Positions 9,243 to 16,862 of a DNA stretch of 64,000 nt are shown here, piece after piece. The notes below the pieces were generated by a model. It saw nothing but the letters and a program-made list of their open reading frames with translations. It did no database searches and was not told where the DNA came from. Position 1 is the stretch's first letter, and each line of letters begins with the position of its first letter. Location of the stretch: assembly GCF_016901995.1 (NCBI RefSeq), contig NZ_JACJLE010000016.1:1-64000 (forward strand), in the 5' to 3' direction. Made by a program: the position numbers and the translations under genes. Source of the DNA: Bacteroides caecigallinarum. GTDB lineage: Bacteria > Bacteroidota > Bacteroidia > Bacteroidales > Bacteroidaceae.

Positions 9243-9334
9243 AAAAAAAATCCCGCCTCATACAGAAGCGGGATTTCGTTATTTTATTTTGTATTGATTA
9301 TCTTACGTATCTTACACATACGACTTCCCGCTTC
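9243..9334 (-). promoter_or_regulatory. Transcription attenuator of the Phe/Tyr operon
   Basis: On the minus strand, AAATCCCGC (9268-9276) pairs with GCGGGATTT (9248-9256), followed by a T-tract down to 9243. This is a strong terminator 17 bases before pheA. Upstream, inside the leader-peptide gene, GAAGCGGGA (9326-9334) is perfectly complementary to TCCCGCTTC in the 5' arm of that terminator. That creates an alternative antiterminator fold. Ribosome stalling in the Phe/Tyr run (9346-9387) would leave the antiterminator segment free. This is the layout of classical amino-acid attenuation. Confidence 0.88.
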
Positions 9335-9396
9335 ACTTTATTGCTAAAGTAAAAGTAATAAAAGAAAAAGAAGAAGTATGTTGCAAATGTTTTCAT
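9298..9396 (-). CDS. Phe/Tyr leader peptide of the pheA operon
   Basis: A 32-codon reading frame in the pheA leader: ATG at 9394-9396, TAA at 9298-9300. The peptide begins MKTFATYFFFFFYYFYF, so 12 of its first 17 residues are Phe or Tyr, and it ends KREVVCVRYVR. It has no role as a protein; it senses charged tRNA-Phe and tRNA-Tyr through ribosome stalling. It sits between a promoter (9425-9453) and a terminator (9243-9276) and contains the antiterminator strand at codons 21-24. That strand lies inside the frame, 26 bases before the stop codon, rather than at the stop as in enteric leaders. The exact masking mechanism may therefore differ. Confidence 0.9.
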   Translation of the reverse strand: MKTFATYFFFFFYYFYFSNKVKREVVCVRYVR

Positions 9397-9424
9397 ATTA
9401 TACTTTTTGTTATCGTTTCTGATG

Positions 9425-9453
9425 CAAATGTAATACTTTTCTTGAAAAAACAA
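9425..9453 (-). promoter_or_regulatory. Promoter of the Phe/Tyr operon leader
   Basis: Minus-strand TACATTTG (9425-9432) fits TAnnTTTG. A TTG at 9451-9453 lies 18 bases upstream of it, one base short of the usual spacing. Transcription would start near 9418, about 22 bases before the leader peptide ATG. Confidence 0.6.
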
Positions 9454-9552
9454 GAATATGATGAAAATTTTCTTCAAAATTTTTAATTTTCGAGCATTAT
9501 TACCTTATTTTGTAATGCAGGTTTAATATTTATAATACATAGAATAATCATT

Positions 9553-10737
9553 ATGAAGTATAATTTTGATGAATTGATTGACAGAAGAAATACAAATTCT
9601 GTCAAGGTTGACGAAATGAAAGATATATGGGGTAGAGACGATCTTATCCCGATGTGGGTGGCAGATATGGATTTCGCTACACCGGATTTTGTGGTCGATG
9701 CGGTGAAGAAACGTTGTGAACATCCTGTATTCGGATATACGGTAAAACACGATGGCTATTACAATTCAATAATAAACTGGGTTAAGGCCCGTTACGGAAT
9801 GGAGGTAGAGAAAAAACATATCAATTACGTTCCGGGGATAGTTGCCGGTTTGGGAATGGCGTTGAATTGTTTTACCGCTCCGGGCGATAAGGTTGTCATC
9901 ATGCCGCCAGTTTATCATCCATTTGCATGGCTGACAACGAGAAACAACAGACAGTTGGTGGAGTGTCCTATGATATTCGAGAATGGTGAGTACAGAATGA
10001 ATCTTGAACTTCTGAGAAGCATAAAGAAAGGTGTACGCGTGCTTATTCTTTGTAATCCTCATAACCCGGGTGGGGTAGTATGGAAAAGAGAAGAGCTTGA
10101 GGAACTTGCCGAAATATGTGCAGAAGATAACATCTTGGTATTCTCTGACGAGATACATGCCGACTTGACACTTCCTCCTCATAAGCATCTGCCTTTTGCG
10201 ATGGTGTCTGAGAAGGCGAAAAAGAATTCGGTAACCTTTATGGCTCCAAGTAAGACATTCAATATGCCCGGTGTTGCAGCATCGCATACAATAATATATA
10301 ATGATGCCTTGCGTGGAAAATTTGAGACTTATCTTGAAGCCGGTGAGTTGAATGCGGGACATGTGTTTGCCTTTCCGGCTGTTGAGGCTGCCTATTCTAA
10401 TGGAACTGAGTGGCTGGATCAGTGTTTGGATTATATTCAGGGGAATATAGATTATGTCGATTCTTTCCTGAAAGAGAATACTCCGAAAATAAAGGCTATC
10501 CGTCCTATGGCTTCATATCTGATATGGCTTGACTGTCGTGAACTCGGGTTGAACCATGATGAACTTAATTCATTCTTTGCCGACAAAGCCGGTCTTGCAT
10601 TGAATGACGGTGAGATGTTTGGTCGTGAAGGTGCAGGATTTATGAGGATGAATATCGGTACGCAGCGTTCTGTCCTTGAACGTGCCATGAAACAGCTTGC
10701 TGAAGTATATAATACTGTAATCTGTTTTTCAGAGTAA
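9553..10737 (+). CDS. MalY/PatB-family PLP C-S lyase or aminotransferase
   Basis: A 394-residue fold-type I PLP enzyme of the MalY/PatB family. Landmarks are PMWVADMDFATPDFV near residues 34-48, CNPHNPGG, SDEIHADL and the PLP lysine in APSKTFNMPG (about residue 234). Characterised members cleave cystathionine or cysteine to pyruvate, ammonia and a thiol, and some act as aminotransferases. It probably serves methionine/cysteine metabolism, but which reaction dominates cannot be read from the sequence. It is transcribed divergently from the aromatic operon leader and ends at a strong bidirectional terminator. Confidence 0.85.
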   Translation: MKYNFDELIDRRNTNSVKVDEMKDIWGRDDLIPMWVADMDFATPDFVVDAVKKRCEHPVFGYTVKHDGYYNSIINWVKARYGMEVEKKHINYVPGIVAGLGMALNCFTAPGDKVVIMPPVYHPFAWLTTRNNRQLVECPMIFENGEYRMNLELLRSIKKGVRVLILCNPHNPGGVVWKREELEELAEICAEDNILVFSDEIHADLTLPPHKHLPFAMVSEKAKKNSVTFMAPSKTFNMPGVAASHTIIYNDALRGKFETYLEAGELNAGHVFAFPAVEAAYSNGTEWLDQCLDYIQGNIDYVDSFLKENTPKIKAIRPMASYLIWLDCRELGLNHDELNSFFADKAGLALNDGEMFGREGAGFMRMNIGTQRSVLERAMKQLAEVYNTVICFSE

Positions 10738-10740
10738 TAA

Positions 10741-10786
10741 AAAACCGGAAATGTAATGCTGGTATCGCTTTCATTTCCGGTTTTTT
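10741..10786. terminator. Bidirectional terminator between patB-like and TPR genes
   Basis: CCGGAAATG (10745-10753) pairs with CATTTCCGG (10772-10780). It is flanked by an A-run on the left and TTTTTT on the right, so it can serve both convergent genes. Confidence 0.85.
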
Positions 10787-10797
10787 GCTGTTTTCTA

Positions 10798-11751
10798 TTA
10801 ATAAATTCCTACTTTATTTTCCTGAGAAAAATTGTTGTAATTTCCGTTTATCAGGTTTTCGCTTTCCGGATTCAGTTCTATTGCTTTTTTCAGATCTTCA
10901 ACAGAACCGTCCTTGTCGCCTTTAAGCAATTTTGCCCTGCCTCTTTCCTGATATAGCTTCGCGTTTTCAGGAGATAATTCAATTGCCTCGTCGTAAACGG
11001 CTATAGCCTGATCGAATTCCTTATTGCCAAGTAATGCTGTTCCCTTCATTATATAAGCTTTTTCGTTGAAAGGATTCATTGAGAGAACCTTGTCTAAATA
11101 TGAAATCCCTTCTTCGATATTGCCTGTAGCGGCACAGATTTCACCTTTCAGAACCAAAGCATCTTCGTCGTCGTTTTCTTTTGAAAGAATGGAATCGAGA
11201 TCCTCTATAGCTTCTTTGGCTTGTCTCATTTCCCATAAAACTTCTGCTCTCAGCTGATATGCATCCTTAAAATCCTCATCAATGGCTATTGCCTTTGTCA
11301 GCATTACTATTGCCTGAATGTAGTTTTTCTCTCCCTTTTCAGCCTTTGCTGCCAGATAGAACGCAGCTTTGTTCTTATCGTCAATGGATATTGCTTTTTC
11401 GCACGCTTCTTTCATAGCCGGATAATCTTCTTGTATGAAACATACTCCTGCAAGTGAAAGAAGTACTTTGGTGTTTTCTGGAGCAATTTCTGCCAGTCGG
11501 TTATATACTGTTCTCGCATCGTCGGTTTTTCCTGTCTGAAGATATGATGCGGCCAGAAGTTCCATTGTCTCTACGTCTTCTTTTATTGCAGTAGCTTCTT
11601 CAAAGCATTTGATGGCATATGGCAACTGTCGGATGTTGCGTGCCCTGATACCATCATATTTTAGAATTTCAAAGTTTTTCTTTTCCTGTTTCTCCTGTTC
11701 GCTGCTTTCATCTTTCTTGTTTCCTCCGAACAGGGATGATAATAGACCCAT
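10798..11751 (-). CDS. Tetratricopeptide-repeat protein
   Basis: A 317-residue protein made almost entirely of TPR units from about residue 30 to 300; repeats such as AYIMKGTALLGNKEFDQAI and LYQERGRAKLLKGDKDGSV are clear. It begins MGLLSSLFGGNKKDE with no signal peptide, so it is probably cytoplasmic or peripheral. TPR arrays bind other proteins, but no partner is evident. A -7 box lies about 28-35 bases upstream, and the bidirectional terminator follows it. Function is unknown. Confidence 0.8.
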   Translation of the reverse strand: MGLLSSLFGGNKKDESSEQEKQEKKNFEILKYDGIRARNIRQLPYAIKCFEEATAIKEDVETMELLAASYLQTGKTDDARTVYNRLAEIAPENTKVLLSLAGVCFIQEDYPAMKEACEKAISIDDKNKAAFYLAAKAEKGEKNYIQAIVMLTKAIAIDEDFKDAYQLRAEVLWEMRQAKEAIEDLDSILSKENDDEDALVLKGEICAATGNIEEGISYLDKVLSMNPFNEKAYIMKGTALLGNKEFDQAIAVYDEAIELSPENAKLYQERGRAKLLKGDKDGSVEDLKKAIELNPESENLINGNYNNFSQENKVGIY

Positions 11752-11778
11752 AATTAATACATTTATTTGTTAGTGCCG

Positions 11779-11786
11779 CAAAATTA
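11779..11786 (-). promoter_or_regulatory. -7 box for the TPR gene
   Basis: Minus-strand TAATTTTG matches TAnnTTTG and sits 28-35 bases before the ATG. No convincing -33 element was seen. Confidence 0.45.
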
Positions 11787-11810
11787 CAAAATTCAATGAT
11801 ATATAAAAAC

Positions 11811-11846
11811 AAAAAAAGAGAATGTCTTGATTGACATCCTCTCTTT
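11811..11846 (-). terminator. Terminator of the tRNA operon
   Basis: On the minus strand, AGAGAGGATGTC pairs with GACATTCTCT (one bulge), then runs into TTTTTTT. It lies immediately after tRNA-Lys. Confidence 0.75.
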
Positions 11847-11848
11847 TG

Positions 11849-11921
11849 TACACCCTCAGGGATTCGAACCCTGGACCCACTGATTAAGAGTCAGTTGCTC
11901 TACCAACTGAGCTAAGAGTGC
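11849..11921 (-). tRNA. tRNA-Lys (CTT)
   Basis: A 73-nt cloverleaf on the minus strand: acceptor GCACTCT/AGGGTGT (first pair G-U), D arm GCTCAGTTGGTAGAGC, anticodon loop CTCTTAA (anticodon CTT) and T arm CAGGGTTCGAATCCCTG. CCA is not encoded. It is last in a Cys-Cys-Lys operon. Confidence 0.95.
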
Positions 11922-11936
11922 ATTGCCTGTTGTTTG

Positions 11937-12008
11937 AGGTTCCTGGCGGATTCGAACCGCCGTACACGGTTTTGCAGACCGCTGACTAAGCCACTCATCC
12001 AAGGAACC
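11937..12008 (-). tRNA. tRNA-Cys (GCA), copy 2
   Basis: A minus-strand cloverleaf with acceptor GGTTCCT/AGGAACC, anticodon loop CTGCAAA (anticodon GCA) and T arm GGCGGTTCGAATCCGCC. The discriminator is T, as expected for tRNA-Cys. It is identical by eye to the copy at 12035-12106. Confidence 0.95.
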
Positions 12009-12034
12009 GTAGCAATTAATTTTTCAGTAAGAAG

Positions 12035-12106
12035 AGGTTCCTGGCGGATTCGAACCGCCGTACACGGTTTTGCAGACCGCTGACTAAGCCACTCATCCAA
12101 GGAACC
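12035..12106 (-). tRNA. tRNA-Cys (GCA), copy 1
   Basis: The first tRNA of the operon on the minus strand, with the same sequence as the copy at 11937-12008 and anticodon GCA. The two are separated by a 26-base spacer. Confidence 0.95.
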
Positions 12107-12142
12107 GGAAGTCATTTGATGTCATTTTTCTCAAATGCGATG

Positions 12143-12172
12143 CAAAGGTACTGCTTTTTTTTAAATATGCAA
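12143..12172 (-). promoter_or_regulatory. Promoter of the tRNA-Cys-Cys-Lys operon
   Basis: Minus-strand TTG (12170-12172), a 19-base spacer and TACCTTTG (12143-12150): a full match to the Bacteroidetes sigma-A consensus. Confidence 0.75.
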
Positions 12173-12196
12173 TACTTTGGTGAAAAAAAGTTCTTT

Positions 12197-12349
12197 TTAT
12201 TTCTTTTGGCATGTGTTTTTTAGCGCACAACCTGTGCATGAGTCGCATGCCGACTTACCTTTACCGGACAATAACCTGTAAATGCGTAGTCCTACAAAGA
12301 CTACGCACAGGATTATTATTATACTTATTATTACAGTTTGAATATCCAT
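12197..12349 (-). CDS. FeoB-associated Cys-rich membrane protein
   Basis: A 50-residue protein with one N-terminal membrane segment (about residues 5-21, rich in Ile/Val) and a Cys-rich tail: ACDSCTGCALKNTC, four cysteines. The ATG (12347-12349) comes immediately after the feoB stop codon with no gap, so the genes are co-transcribed and probably translationally coupled. Small proteins of this shape downstream of feoB are a recognised family in Bacteroidetes. They may assist FeoB assembly or sense iron or redox state, but the mechanism is unproven. A longer frame across 12261-12485 in another register is a shadow. Confidence 0.85.
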   Translation of the reverse strand: MDIQTVIISIIIILCVVFVGLRIYRLLSGKGKSACDSCTGCALKNTCQKK

Positions 12350-14830
12350 TTACATAAACAATTTTCCGATTTGATACACAAGGAATGATACTATCCATGC
12401 GAGGGCTGTGGTATATGTGGCTGCAAATATTGCCCATTTCCAACTGCCCGATTCTTGTTTTATTGCAACAATTGTGGCAACACACGGAAAGTAAATCAAT
12501 GTAAACAGCATATATCCGAAGGCTACAAGGGGCGTGATATTGAGACGTTCGGCAAGGCTTACACTATCTACTTCTTCATCATCTGCATATAAAACTCCAA
12601 GTGTACTTACAACAAGTTCCTTTGCGCCTACTCCGGACAGGATACCGATTCCCATTTTCCAGTCAAATCCCAAAGGCTCTATTGCAGGTTCTATGGCTTT
12701 TCCTATCTGGCCGATGTATGAATTTTCCTGCTGTTCTGCCTGTGATGAATATTGGTCATGGTTAGGGTAATATCCCAGGAACCATATTATGATGGAAGCA
12801 ACCATTATTATGCCACCCATTTTCCTCAGATATTGAACACCTTTCTCCCACGTATGTCTTAATACTGATTTTGCGGTAGGCATTCTGTAAGGAGGAAGTT
12901 CCATAACAAATGGAGTGTCATCGTCTTTCACTATGAACTTGCTGAAAACCCTTGCCATAATGATTGCAAGAATGATACCTATACTGTAAATGCCAAGTAA
13001 AACAAGACTGGCATGGCTTGGGAAAAATGCCCCAATCAGAATTAGGTAAATAGGCAGACGGGCACTGCACGACATCAAAGGCGTTATAAGCATTGTCACA
13101 AGTCTGGACTTGCGGCTTTCGATTATACGTGAACCCATGATTGCAGGTACATTACAGCCGAATCCCATTATAAGAGGTATAAATGATTTACCGTGAAGCC
13201 CCATCTTGTGCATTATCTTGTCCATTATGAATGCTGCACGTGCCATATATCCTGAGTCTTCCATAATTGAAATGAAGGTATATAGTATAAGTATGTTGGG
13301 CAGGAACACAATAACTCCTCCCACACCTCCTATAATACCGTCTATTATCAGATCTTTTAAAGGACCTTCGGGCATGAATGATTCTGTAGTCTGCGCTATT
13401 ACGCCTACCAGCCATTCTATGGCTTGCATAGGATAGTCGCCGATTACGAAAGTGCCCTCGAACATTATGTATAGGAATATGAAAAATATAGGAAATCCCC
13501 AGATTCTGTGGGTTACTATGCTGTCCACTATACGTGTGAACATTTCCGTGTTCTGATTATTGTCTGTATATGTCTCTTTCAGGGCTCCTGAAATGAAACC
13601 ATATTTGGCGTCGGTTATAGCCTGTTCGCTGTCTTCGTTAAGCACGGCTTTAAGCCTTTCGGCTTCTTTATTCCTGATTTCTATTATTGTGTCGGCATTA
13701 GGCATGTCGGAAATAATACGACGTTCTATATCCTTGTCGTTTTCCAGCATTTTTATAGCCAGGAAACGTGTGGAATATTTATGTCTGATATTTTCAATCT
13801 TTCCTATTTCCTTCTTTATAGCCTCAATGCTTCTTTCCAGTTCCGGACCGTGGTTAATGTGGATATGACGTATGAAGTTTTTGGGAGTAAAGTCGTTTTC
13901 CTCTTCCTTATGACTTCCGTATTTATGGTCGGGCACGTATGCATCATGCCATTTACGGTATTCCTGAAGAGCCTCATTCTGTATTTCTTCCTTTTGTCCC
14001 ATAAAGTCGGCACCTTCGTACAGTCCTATTATTACGTGAAACAGCTCGTCTATACCTTCTCCTGTACGGCTTATGGTCGGAACGGCAGGAACTCCCAATA
14101 ATTGGCTTAGTTTCTTAATGTCAAGTTTGTTTCCGCTGTTCTGCAGGGCATCGTACATGTTAAGAGCGATAACCATTCTCACATTCATGTCGATAAGCTG
14201 TGTGGTGAGGTACAGGTTCCGTTCTATATTTCCGGCGTCAACCACATTGATTATTACGTCAGGCGTTTCTTCTATGATATGTTTCCTGACGTACAGTTCT
14301 TCAGGACTATAAGCTGATAATGAGTAAGTACCAGGCAAATCGATAAGCCTGAAATGATATCCCTGAAAATCGAAAAAGCCTTCTTTGGCGTCAACTGTCA
14401 CACCACTATAGTTGCCTACATGCTCGTGCGAACCTGATGCTATGTTAAATAGGGAAGTCTTTCCGCAGTTGGGATTGCCTACTAAGGCAACGTTTATAGT
14501 ACGTCTTTTCCCTTGTGCAAGGATTTTCATTTGTTCTTCCGTAACCGGGATGTTTTCCGAAATGGGATCGTACAAAGATGTGTCTCTGCCTGTTTTTCTT
14601 GCTTCTTCCTCACTGATTATTTCTATCATTTCCGCTTCCTGTCTGCGTAATGATATTTCATATCCCATAATCTTGTATTTGATAGGGTCTTTGAGTGGAG
14701 CGTTAAGTATCACTTCAACGGTTTTTCCTTTGATGAATCCCATTTCGATGATTCTTCTTCTGAAACCCCCGTGGCCTAATACCTTTACTATTACTCCTTT
14801 TTCTCCTGTTTTGAGTTCAGATAACTTCAT
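12350..14830 (-). CDS. feoB: FeoA-FeoB fusion ferrous iron transporter
   Basis: An 826-residue fusion. Residues 1-75 are a FeoA SH3-like domain (LKTGEKGVIVKVLG...MGFIKG). The GTPase domain follows from about residue 115, with G1 GNPNCGKTS, DLPGTY and ALNMYD. A long helical region leads to the FeoB permease from about residue 440, which has two gate cores (GYMARAAFIMD, CNVPAIMGSR, SCSARLPIY). It imports Fe2+ across the inner membrane with GTP-dependent control. The fusion is usual in Bacteroidetes and removes the need for a separate feoA. A good promoter lies upstream (14850-14880), and the small Cys-rich partner gene follows directly. Confidence 0.96.
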   Translation of the reverse strand: MKLSELKTGEKGVIVKVLGHGGFRRRIIEMGFIKGKTVEVILNAPLKDPIKYKIMGYEISLRRQEAEMIEIISEEEARKTGRDTSLYDPISENIPVTEEQMKILAQGKRRTINVALVGNPNCGKTSLFNIASGSHEHVGNYSGVTVDAKEGFFDFQGYHFRLIDLPGTYSLSAYSPEELYVRKHIIEETPDVIINVVDAGNIERNLYLTTQLIDMNVRMVIALNMYDALQNSGNKLDIKKLSQLLGVPAVPTISRTGEGIDELFHVIIGLYEGADFMGQKEEIQNEALQEYRKWHDAYVPDHKYGSHKEEENDFTPKNFIRHIHINHGPELERSIEAIKKEIGKIENIRHKYSTRFLAIKMLENDKDIERRIISDMPNADTIIEIRNKEAERLKAVLNEDSEQAITDAKYGFISGALKETYTDNNQNTEMFTRIVDSIVTHRIWGFPIFFIFLYIMFEGTFVIGDYPMQAIEWLVGVIAQTTESFMPEGPLKDLIIDGIIGGVGGVIVFLPNILILYTFISIMEDSGYMARAAFIMDKIMHKMGLHGKSFIPLIMGFGCNVPAIMGSRIIESRKSRLVTMLITPLMSCSARLPIYLILIGAFFPSHASLVLLGIYSIGIILAIIMARVFSKFIVKDDDTPFVMELPPYRMPTAKSVLRHTWEKGVQYLRKMGGIIMVASIIIWFLGYYPNHDQYSSQAEQQENSYIGQIGKAIEPAIEPLGFDWKMGIGILSGVGAKELVVSTLGVLYADDEEVDSVSLAERLNITPLVAFGYMLFTLIYFPCVATIVAIKQESGSWKWAIFAATYTTALAWIVSFLVYQIGKLFM

Positions 14831-14849
14831 TTTTATTGCTAATTTTTGG

Positions 14850-14880
14850 CAAAGATAGATGATAGTAATTTTTTATGCAA
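14850..14880 (-). promoter_or_regulatory. Promoter of feoAB
   Basis: Minus-strand TTG (14878-14880), 20 bases, TATCTTTG (14850-14857), located 20 bases before the ATG: a consensus match. No obvious Fur-type palindrome was seen over it. Confidence 0.7.
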
Positions 14881-14999
14881 GTTATTTAGATTGTTTTTAA
14901 ATAATAAAATTGATGCTTTCGTTTCCGGCCGGATGTGTCATGTTGTTTTGTATTGTCATAAAATTGTCTCTATCATTATTATTGTATATATAAAAACGT

Positions 15000-15007
15000 T
15001 ATTTTTG
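15000..15007 (+). promoter_or_regulatory. -7 box immediately before tilS
   Basis: TATTTTTG fits TAnnTTTG and ends only 4 bases before the tilS ATG. If used, the mRNA would be leaderless or nearly so. Confidence 0.45.
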
Positions 15008-15011
15008 CAAT

Positions 15012-16295
15012 ATGTTAGAAAGTAAGATAGAAAAATATATAAGTGAAAAAGTGCTGTTTGGCAAAACAGACAAACTTGTGGTTGCCTTGAGTGGGGGAGC
15101 CGATTCTGTAGCATTATTGCGTATATTGCTGTCGTTGGGATATGACTGTGTGGCGGCACATTGTAATTTCCATTTGCGTGCAGCCGAATCGGACAGAGAC
15201 GAAGATTTTGTAAGAAAACTTTGTGCTGGACTTTCTGTTCCTCTCGAGGTTGTTCATTTTCAGACATCGGATTATGCCCGTGAAAACTCCTTATCTATAG
15301 AAATGGCAGCGCGTGAACTCCGTTACGGATGGTTTGATGAAATACGCAAGAAGTACGGAGCTTCGTGTATAGCTGTTGCTCATCATAGGGATGACAGTGT
15401 TGAAACTTTCTTGTTGAATCTTTCACGTGGTACAGGGATAAACGGTTTGAAAGGAATAATGCCTAAGAACGGATTTATAGTACGGCCGTTACTTGAAGCC
15501 GGAAGAGATGATATTCTTGAATATCTGAGACAAATCGGACAGGATTATGTTACAGACAGCACAAATCTGGAAGATATATACACACGTAATAAAATAAGAC
15601 TTGACATTATACCTCTTTTCAAACAGATAAATCCTTCGTTTTGCGAGTCGGTATGCGAGACTGCACAACGGTTGGCGGATGTAGCAGCCATATACAGACA
15701 GGCCATTAATTCTTCAATCGAGCGTGTAATGGTTTCGCCTGATGGCATGTCAATAGAAAAACTTTTGTGTGAAGTATCTCCACAGGCAGTATTGTATGAA
15801 TGGTTGTCTCCGTTGGGATTTAATTCGTCGCAGATAAAGGATGTAATGAGAAGCCTTAAATCGACTTCCGGCAAAATGTTCTTTTCCAATGATTGGGTTT
15901 TGCTTAGAGATAGGGAACAGCTTTTATTGAGAGAGAGGAATGCCGGTGAAGAAGATTACAGACTTAATGTACGAATGTTTTCAGTGGGGGCAGGTTTTGA
16001 AGTTCCCAAATGCAATAACATAGCATATATTGATGCCGATAAACTTTGTGGTGAGTTGAAATTACGTAAATGGAAATCAGGCGATAAGTTTGTTCCTTTC
16101 GGCATGAAAGGCTTTAAGAAAGTACGTGATTATTTACGTGACAGGAAGCTGTCATTGTTTGAGAAAGAGAATGTTATGGTCGTTACTTCAGGTGAGGAAA
16201 TAGTATGGTTGGTCAATGAAAGGACAGACAACCGTTTCCGTATTGACAGTAAGACAGTAAATGTCGTTGAGATAGAGGTATTGTCATCCAAATGA
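15012..16295 (+). CDS. tilS: tRNA(Ile)-lysidine synthetase
   Basis: A 427-residue N-type ATP pyrophosphatase with the signature SGGADS at residues 27-32. The second conserved block AVAHHRDDSVETFL follows at about residue 120. A C-terminal substrate-binding domain ends with the RKWKSGDKFVPFGMKG segment. It modifies C34 of the AUA-reading tRNA-Ile to lysidine, an essential function. The N-terminus aligns well with the family from Met1, so ATG 15012 is kept although a -7 box lies only 4 bases upstream. It is divergent from feoAB. Confidence 0.95.
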   Translation: MLESKIEKYISEKVLFGKTDKLVVALSGGADSVALLRILLSLGYDCVAAHCNFHLRAAESDRDEDFVRKLCAGLSVPLEVVHFQTSDYARENSLSIEMAARELRYGWFDEIRKKYGASCIAVAHHRDDSVETFLLNLSRGTGINGLKGIMPKNGFIVRPLLEAGRDDILEYLRQIGQDYVTDSTNLEDIYTRNKIRLDIIPLFKQINPSFCESVCETAQRLADVAAIYRQAINSSIERVMVSPDGMSIEKLLCEVSPQAVLYEWLSPLGFNSSQIKDVMRSLKSTSGKMFFSNDWVLLRDREQLLLRERNAGEEDYRLNVRMFSVGAGFEVPKCNNIAYIDADKLCGELKLRKWKSGDKFVPFGMKGFKKVRDYLRDRKLSLFEKENVMVVTSGEEIVWLVNERTDNRFRIDSKTVNVVEIEVLSSK

Positions 16296-16500
16296 TGATG
16301 GTAACATATAATTTTTCCGTTTTGTAAAAAGAAATCAGACAAATAGATAATAAGATATAAGATTGCGTATTCTTTGGTTAAATGATGTAAAATATCACAT
16401 CTGCTATGATGTAAATCCAAGTTTTTATATTTACTTTGAAGATACTAAGCGGTTTATAATAAACGGTTTTGGTATTTAAAAATTTAATAAATTATAATTT

Positions 16501-16677
16501 ATGAACGAATTAATTGAAAAGATTCAGGAATTGAGCGCTGCTCTTGTTGCTGATGCTACTCAGCAAGCTGAAAAAGGTAACAAAGCTGCCGGTACACGTG
16601 CACGTAAGGCTTCTTTGGATTTGGAAAAAGTGTTGAAAGAATTTAGAAAAGCTTCTTTGGAAGAATCTAAGAAATAA
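16501..16677 (+). CDS. Histone H1-like Hc1-type DNA-binding protein
   Basis: A 58-residue basic helical protein (begins MNELIEKIQELSAAL and ends KASLEESKK) with Lys/Arg/Ala-rich central residues AAGTRARKASLDL. This fits the short Hc1/histone-H1-like nucleoid proteins common in Bacteroidetes. Codon use (gct, ggt, cgt) suggests high expression. It would bind DNA non-specifically and shape the nucleoid; this is inferred from the family. It is monocistronic, with a terminator 27 bases after the stop. Confidence 0.85.
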   Translation: MNELIEKIQELSAALVADATQQAEKGNKAAGTRARKASLDLEKVLKEFRKASLEESKK

Positions 16678-16703
16678 TGTTTGGGACAACGCTTTATTTA
16701 GGG

Positions 16704-16745
16704 GGTTGTATTACTTCGGTTAAGTGGGAGTGATACAACCTTTTT
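16704..16745 (+). terminator. Terminator after the Hc1-like gene
   Basis: GGTTGTAT (16704-16711) pairs with ATACAACC (16733-16740), then TTTTTG. Confidence 0.85.
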
Positions 16746-16851
16746 GTTTGAATGTATTGTCAATAAACTGTTGTTCCCTTTGGAAGTATGGTACTGCGGA
16801 GGTGAGTACTTCCGTGAAATTCCGATAATTCGGTTGTTATGGTTTAATATT

Positions 16852-16858
16852 AGGAGGT
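16852..16858 (+). promoter_or_regulatory. Strong Shine-Dalgarno before the tandem kinase
   Basis: AGGAGGT lies 4 bases before the ATG at 16863. Such a canonical site is rare in this window, where most genes have A/T-rich leaders. Confidence 0.7.
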
Positions 16859-16862
16859 CAGG

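Noticed and set aside
12261-12485. 74-codon Cys-containing minus-strand frame near the feoB end
   Set aside because: It overlaps both feoB and the better-supported 50-residue protein in a different register.
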